From Posidonia oceanica (lineage: Eukaryota > Streptophyta > Magnoliopsida > Alismatales > Posidoniaceae), in NCBI GenBank assembly GCA_037176725.1, contig JAZBRS010000014.1, positions 77,296,501-77,360,500 of the forward strand: a DNA stretch of 64,000 nucleotides, written 5' to 3'. This document shows positions 57,880-64,000 of the stretch, piece after piece (the first letter of the stretch is position 1; each line of letters begins with the position of its first letter). Under the pieces are notes generated by a model. The model was not told the origin of the DNA. It worked only from the letters and a program-made list of their open reading frames with translations, and made no database searches. Made by a program: the position numbers and the translations under genes.

Positions 57880-58499
57880 TGTGTAGCGATCCCGATCGGA
57901 ATCAGGCTCGCTATCTAGCGGCGATTGGATCCGAGGAAGGGGCTCGACTCGAAAACACTTGAAATCGAGGAGAAAAGAGAAGGATAAGACAAATCAGAGT
58001 CGCCACCATGTCTATTAACGGGAGACAAGGAAAACCGGGGGAATGCATGAATTAACATGCAAAACCAAGCAAGAAATGCAAAGCAAAGCAATGCAAAGGA
58101 AACAAATGCAAATACATGCAAATGAGATGACTCTAGCCTAGGATAAGGGCAGTACGGTCATTGCGGGCCAAAAGACAGGGCAAGGACTCCTGTTACGTGC
58201 GGGGAAGGTGTTAGGCACCCCCGACACGCCCGAAAATCGGTCTTTCTAGGCTTACGCTCGCATACGCAGGGAAATGCAGGATTGAATGCCTATGCCTATG
58301 AATGCCTAAATGTATGCTCAAGGTGTGCTCTAAGTGGGAAGAGGCAAAGCAAGGAAAGTAAACGTGCTTTCTAAATGCTCAGCCGCGCTGTCTGTGTTCC
58401 GAACCGGGCGAAACCTGGCTCGTGAAAACTCCAGGCAGTAAGCATCACAGCCCTATATGCGAATGCAAGCGAAAAAGCAAAACAACGGTAAAACCATGC

Positions 58500-58765
58500 A
58501 ATGCAATCGACATGCAAGAGAAAACGGCGCAAAACACGCAAAACGAGGCGAAAAACAAGAAAGCGCGCAAAACGGTGCAAAAAGACAAGATTGACACGCA
58601 AAACGGGCGAGAAAGCAAGGCGGCACACAAATCGGTGCAAAAGACGATGACGGGCACGCAAAACTGTGCCAAAACAGGGCGAGCGCGCAAAACGACGCGA
58701 AAGACAAAGCAGGCACGCAAAACGGTGCCTAAACGAGAACAGGCACGCAAAGCGGTGCCAAAACA
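58500..58765 (-). repeat. Short tandem array in D's LTR
   Basis: About eight GCACCGTTTTGCGTGCC-type units read on the minus strand. Confidence 0.85.
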
Positions 58766-58897
58766 GCGAGATAAAACCTCGGAAAACTGTGCGCATGCTA
58801 AATGCAAAGAAGAGATCAGAAGGTGCCAAAGAGGAGCATAACAATGTGTGTGTAAGAACAGACATTGTTTAGGATCACCCAGGGTAGGTGTGAAAAC

Positions 58898-59224
58898 CTA
58901 CAAAGGGGAGAGTGAGCAAACGGAGGGATTACCACCTCTTTTGCGACCATTTCCCACTAGACCGTTCCACGGTGTGTCTCGCATGCTGCCCAAAGCTCGC
59001 GATGCGATCGGATCGTGGAAAAGGGGGAAGAAAGTCACATTAAGTGGTAAATCCAGGGAAAACTCAACACAAAACACATAGGAAAACGCGAAATGGAGAT
59101 CTGAGCTGATAGATAAGAAGAGGAGGCCCTATTCTACATGCTCAAAGAGACAGAAATCGAAAACGAGGAAAACTATGCAAATTGCATGCAAATGAATGCA
59201 ATGCAGGGGTTTAGGAGGACATAC
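58898..59224 (-). other. Candidate intron in D's LTR leader (327 bp)
   Basis: Minus strand TTCCAG-GTATGT on the left (59227 to 59219) and CTTTGTAG on the right (58898). Confidence 0.45.
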
Positions 59225-61743
59225 CTGGAAATCTGGGAGCCTGATCTGAGATCTGCTTGGTCCATGCTGAAGAGCGCTTCGCTGCGGTCGCCTGGGCATC
59301 TTACTTGAGAAGATCCAACGGCCGGATCGGAAGATATCGCAGCTTCAAGGCAGGAAGGCCAGAACAGGGGAGAAGAGCAGATCTAGGTGTTCAGGAGGTC
59401 CTAGGGGTGTGCAAAGGGTCCTCCCAAGTGAAGGGGAGCTAAAGGTGCTTAGTGTGTGCAAAAGGATGCTAAAATGCAGGACTAAATGAATGCAGAATGC
59501 ATGCACAAGCAAGGAGAAACAAGGGGAACAAACTTGGAAAAGACAGGAGTTCAAAAGCATTTTTGAAAAAGAAAAGGGGCTAAAATGCAAATTTTCACAA
59601 AAGATGAGATTCACAGAGGAGGGTTTTGAAAACAGGAGAGGGCAGAGGGTTATTTTGCAAAAGACTGGGTTCAGAAAGCTAATTTGAGAAGAGGGTATGC
59701 ATTGGAAGAAGTTTTGAAAACAAAAAGAAATCAGAGTGCAATTTTGGAAAAAACTGGGGTCTAAAGTGCAAATTTTCCAGAAAACAGGGTCCTGGGGAAT
59801 CTGGGAATGCAAGTGGAGGGTCTACATGCAATCTTGTAAGCATGGGAGCTAAGATGCAGCTTTAGGGGCAAAACAGTCTTTTTACATGGTTTTTAAAAGA
59901 TACAAGGACCTATGTGTGATTTTTGAATCATGCAGGGGTCAAATATGCAATTTTGTATGGTAAATATGCTCTGAAAACACTGAAAAGGACTGATGTGCAA
60001 TTTTCATAATATGCAGGGTTGAAAATGCAATGTAATAAGCTAAATATGCATGCAGAAGACTATTGTGCATTTAAAAAGGACCTATATGCAAAAATGAAAA
60101 AACAGAGGGGCAAATGTGCAATGCAACAAGCAAAAATTAAAAATAAAACCTAAGTTCTACAGTGCAGAGGATTAAGATGCAAAAACAGAAAACAAGGGGG
60201 GCCCAGAATGCAATATGATATGGTAAACTTGATGCATTTAAATTAAATAATCTACTGCAGGACCTACATGCAGAATTGAAAACAGGAGGGCTAAAGCATA
60301 AAAATTTATAACTAGAAAGCACAGTAAATGGATCAGCATGCAAATAAGAGAAAACATAAATATTTCATGCAATTTAATATGGTTTCAGTTCAAAAACCAG
60401 CAGATTAAAACAAATAAAGGACTGGAATGCAAAATAATAAAAACTCAGACCAGAAATGCAATATTTGCAAGAAAACTAAGGTATCTGAAAAATAAGCAAA
60501 TAGTGCAGAGGCCGGCGGTCATGGACACTGTAGCAGCAAGCTGCCAGCGTCCATGAACACCGACACAGGGTTGCTGGAGGGGCGCAGACCGGCAGGGGGC
60601 ATCTCCAGGTCTTGACGGAGGTCGGTCGACGTTCGGCGGAGCTCGACGCGGGCTGGAGCGAGCCAGAGAAGCCACCGGAGGTCTGCAGCGCTTCAGAAGA
60701 GCATTCCGGGTGATCGGCGCGTCGACGCGGCGATCTGAAGACCGGAGCATGCTCCTGAGGCTCGTGCGGACCGGAGGGTGCTGCTGGAAGGTCGTTCTGC
60801 TGACCGGAGCGGGAGAACGCGCGGAGAGTCTCGCCGGAGAAGACGACTCTGGCCGGAGCTGATCCGGCCCAGGAGCGGAGGAAAGCCTACTCTAAAGGGG
60901 GGAAAAGCAAGAAGGGAAGAGTACGATGCTAAGGGAGTAAGAATATACCTGTTTCCGTGGCTGGGATGTCCTCCCGACGCAGGTGATTTCAGAGGTCGCC
61001 GGTGGAGCTCGTCCGGTCGCTGTGGGCGCTGTCTGCTGCTCGCGAGGATTGGGATCGCCTCAGAGCGACCCTCCAGAGCTTCCTAGATGGTTGGACGGCT
61101 GCTGCGAAGACCGGAGGAAGATCCGGCTGATCGTGGGTTCACAAAGGCAGCCGGAGGTCGGGGGGACTGTCCGCTACTCCTCAGGCCGGACGGGGGCTTC
61201 TGGGAGATTGCTGGAGGTCTGTTGAAGGGTTCTGGGCGGTCGAATTGGCTTTTGGGAGGCTGTGGGTGGAGATTGCAAGCTGGTGGGTTTTCTGGTCAGA
61301 GAGTGAGGCAACTGTTTGTGGTGGCGTGTAGGTGCGGTGGTGGGTTATTAGGCTGAAGGTCGGGTGCCTTGGGGAGGTGGAGTTCAGGCGAGTATATTGG
61401 GAAGATTCGGGAAAGATTGGAGGTCTGTGGTGAAGGCAATTTTCAGGAGAGGAGGTGTTGGGTTGTAGTTGGTTTCAGTGATGGAAGTTCGGGTGAACTA
61501 GAGTGTTTACAGGGAAGGGAAGGCTGGGAAATGATGGAGGAGGAATGCTGGTGTGTTGGGTGAACTTGGGGGATCAATTGGGAGAGAAGTTTAGGCTCGG
61601 AAGGGGCTTAGATTGCTGGAAAAGGAGGGGGAAGTTCTGCTGGATTTTCAGAGGGTGGAGGAGGAGGTTTTGCTGCATTCTCTGGATTTTCAGCTCTCTC
61701 TCTCTCGGAGCGTCAAAAGGCGATGAAGGAGGTCGAATGCTGA

Positions 61744-61754
61744 GGCTTTATCAG
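61744..61754 (-). promoter_or_regulatory. Candidate TATA box of D's LTR
   Basis: Minus strand CTGATAAAGCC, identical to the LTR3 site. Confidence 0.55.
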
Positions 61755-63671
61755 AAGGCTTCAGCGGAGCTGGGCGCGTAGAGGATTTTCAAATCCTATC
61801 GGCGCCGAACACTGGAGCTGGAGTTGAGAGGAGGCCGGCGAGTCGACAGGCAGTTAATGCCTCCCGGAATCGGTGCTGAGACAGGAGAGAGCGGCGAGCT
61901 GCTGTAGATGAAAGGATTGGAGAGCTTGAAATTTAAATGGGGGAGGGAACTCTGTTGCTCGCCGCGAGAGAACCAGTGAAAGAAAAAAAACGCAGAAGGT
62001 TGAGGAAGAAGAAGGAAGAAGGAGGCCGGACTGTGGGCCGAAAAGAAAAAAAAAAAAGAAATAAGGAAGAAAGGGAGAAGCGGGCTGACGGGCCCAGTAA
62101 GGAAAAAAGAAGTAAAAAAGGAAGAAAGAAAGAGAGGGAGAAGAAGAGAAATAAAATAGGAAAAAGAATAAATTAAAAATAAGTAGAAATATTAGGGTGT
62201 TGGTGCTGTGAATTAGGATCTTAATCAGATTTTTAAATGACTTCTTTTGGTTAATTAGTGTGGTTTAAATGGGTTTTGGGCTTGATTAGGGTTTTAGGGT
62301 TCTCTTTTGTTTTTAATTCATTTTCCATTTTGATTAAGTGTTTGCTAAATCTTTTTAAATTGTTTTTTTAATTGTGTTTTTCTTGTTAAGTACTTAGGAT
62401 GTTAATTAGGATTTTTAAGATTTATTTTTAGGTTAATTAGAGTGGGTTTTAGGTTTCTTAGTTTTAGTCTTTTAGGTTTTTTTCTTTCTTAAGTCTTTTG
62501 AATTAGGTTTTTCGATTTTTATTTGTTGATTTTTCTTGATGTTTTTTTTTTAATTGGGTTTCTCTACTTTGATGGAGTGTTTTTAAGTCTTTTTAATGTA
62601 TTTTTCATTTCCTTTTTAATTAAATTCTCAGGTTGTTTTTTCTTAGGTTTGCTAAGTTAGGCTTTTCCTTTCATTAATTACTTATCTTAGTGTATTAATT
62701 GTTTTACCTTTTTTAGGGTTTGTTTTTTAATTCTTTTGATAGGGTTTTCAGTTTTGGTGGGTTTTGATTTTATTTTAGTTTTTTCCTTGATTTTTCAGTA
62801 TTTTCTTTTTGGCTTGTTTTGCATTTTTTAGTTTGTATGTTTGATTTTCTTTTTAGCTTGATTTAGTTAAGTTTGGGTTTTTAATTGCTTGTTTAATGTT
62901 TTTTAATTGTTTTTCTTAGGGTTCTGATTTGTTTCTTTTATATTTTGGGGTTTTACAGATTTTTAGGGGTTTTTATGGATTTTTGCAAGAGAAGGCAAAG
63001 GAAAAGAGAAGGAAGAAAGAAAAGGGAAAAAGAGGGAAATAAAAGGAAAAGAGATAGGTTGGAGAGAAATGATTTTTTAAAATTAGGGAAAGTGTTAAAA
63101 ATAAAGTAAAAATAGGAATAAGCTAAAGGAGGGATAGAAGTACAAAGGGGCCCACAGCCAGGCCAGAAAAAGGGCAAGAGGGTGATGAAAAGAGAGATGA
63201 TAATCAGGAGAGAGAGAGGAGAGAGAAAATGATAATCCCAGAGAGAGAAAAGGATAATTTGGATGAAAGGGGGTCCTAAGGGTCTTGGAATGGGGTGAAA
63301 ATTGGTGAGTGGGTAGTCTAGGGTTTGAGGTGTTGGGTCTGAAGTTTTGGTTTGATACTAAGAAGGTTTTGGAGGGGTTTTAAGGTGTAGAAAAAGGGGA
63401 GTTTTGCCTAGGTTTTCTAGGGTTTTTGGGAATGGTCTAGGTTTGGAAATTTCTGGGTTCTTGGGTAGGCTTGCTAAGTGGGTGTTGGTGGGTTTTCCTA
63501 TGGGTTTTGGTTAGGTTTTGAGCTTGGGAAGAGGGGTAAAGGCTTAGGTTAAAATGGGCTGATTTTGGAGGGTAAAGAAGAGGATTAGGGTTTGGTTTTG
63601 GGTTTGAGTTGAGTCCAGCAATCACCAGGAAGGCTCCAAGGATCCAGGCCTGTCAAGATGGGGTGTCAACA

Positions 63672-64000
63672 GATGCCCCTCCCTGAGCAAGGTCAAGCGG
63701 AGCGAGGCCGCTGCTCAGGGTTGACAAGACACCCCATCTGACCGGCGGGAGTAGCGGGTTGCTATGGGCGTGAGCTACTTATTCGGCGGATGCACCGAAG
63801 ATCGTAGCCCGTTGCCGCAATGCAAGATGCTAGGTGCAGATGGATGCTGTGCGGTGCGATGCATGCTGATGCAAATGCAATGCAAGAAGTTAGCATAAAA
63901 GTTAGTGCGGCTAGAATAGATGCTGATGCTGTGCAAGTGATGGCGATGATGCTAATGTAATATGCAGTGCTAGCTGAGGAAATGCTAAGATGATGCAAGA
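63672..64000 (-). other. Element D 3' internal end with PPT and inverted-repeat arm
   Basis: Matches A 15510-15831. PPT on the minus strand is at 63684-63676. The inverted-repeat arm is at 63728-63739 and its partner in the LTR at 63656-63667. No gene is seen. Confidence 0.8.

Larger units (their letters stand above)
57880..63671 (-). repeat. LTR of element D (5792 bp)
   Basis: Same ends and order as LTR1-3. TATA-like at 61744-61754 (minus), candidate intron 58898-59224, tandem array 58500-58765 with about eight units, PBS-like string near 58005. Long stop-free stretches such as 58422-58841 are array artefacts. Confidence 0.95.
57880..64000 (-). mobile_element. Element D: 3' end of another copy (LTR and last 329 internal bases)
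   Basis: Minus strand: conserved 3' block with PPT (63672-63684), then a 5792-bp LTR (63671 to 57880). Its right flank is CGCGATCGGGG in C's coding frame, so D is an insertion in C with CGCGA the likely target duplication. The rest of D lies right of the window. Confidence 0.88.

Noticed and set aside
1..64000. Host genes, tRNA or rRNA genes
   Set aside because: All recognisable coding sequence belongs to the retrotransposons; no tRNA cloverleaf or rRNA segment was noticed.

Overview
This window is plant nuclear DNA made almost entirely of very large Ty3/gypsy (Metaviridae) LTR retrotransposons of the Tat lineage, Ogre-like in size. I see no host gene, no tRNA or rRNA gene and no bacterial-type feature. 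The evidence is plant-type Gag with a CX2HX4HX4C knuckle, a retropepsin with the Asp-Asn-Gly variant, YVDD reverse transcriptase, two successive RNase H regions, a DDE integrase, and a decayed primer-binding site fitting tRNA-Arg. LTRs of about 5.6-6.0 kb begin TGTTGACACC and end CTACA. An angiosperm is likely; I cannot name the species.

Layout, read as nested insertions (names are mine). Plus strand: element A (1-21440; its 5' LTR lies left of the window) ends in LTR1 (15832-21440). A sits in the 3' repeat region of element M, of which 21441-22216 plus LTR2 (22217-28047) is visible. M sits in the leader of element B (28048-40488 plus LTR3, 40489-46475). B sits in a minus-strand relative E (46476-55172), which has a short LTR, a primer-binding site, a leader and a broken gag. 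E and another minus-strand copy D (57880-64000: 3' LTR plus the last 329 internal bases) both interrupt an older minus-strand element C (55173-57879, protease region). The nesting order is C, then D and E, then B, then M, then A.

In a complete copy the order is LTR, primer-binding site, about 1.2 kb leader, one long gag-pro-RT-RNaseH-INT frame, an A-rich non-coding block, a separate 400-codon ORF of the plant-mobile-domain/DUF7745 type, three kinds of tandem repeat, a structured block with the polypurine tract, and the LTR. Element A's gag-pol is one frame of 2931 codons broken by eight in-frame stops, all TAG. B has also lost RT, both RNase H regions and the integrase zinc finger through a 2.7 kb deletion between 8-bp repeats. 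The 400-codon ORF is intact and of equal length in A and B.

The most interesting signals are non-coding. The 3' repeat families, although different in sequence, are variations on one short dyad (GATA-type arm, 8-9 nt, TATC-type arm) whose arms change together between copies. A 12-bp inverted repeat joins the pre-PPT region to the LTR start. A separate 11-bp hairpin shows a compensatory change between A/B and E. A 325-327 bp intron-like interval with fixed splice-type ends is kept in all four long LTRs.
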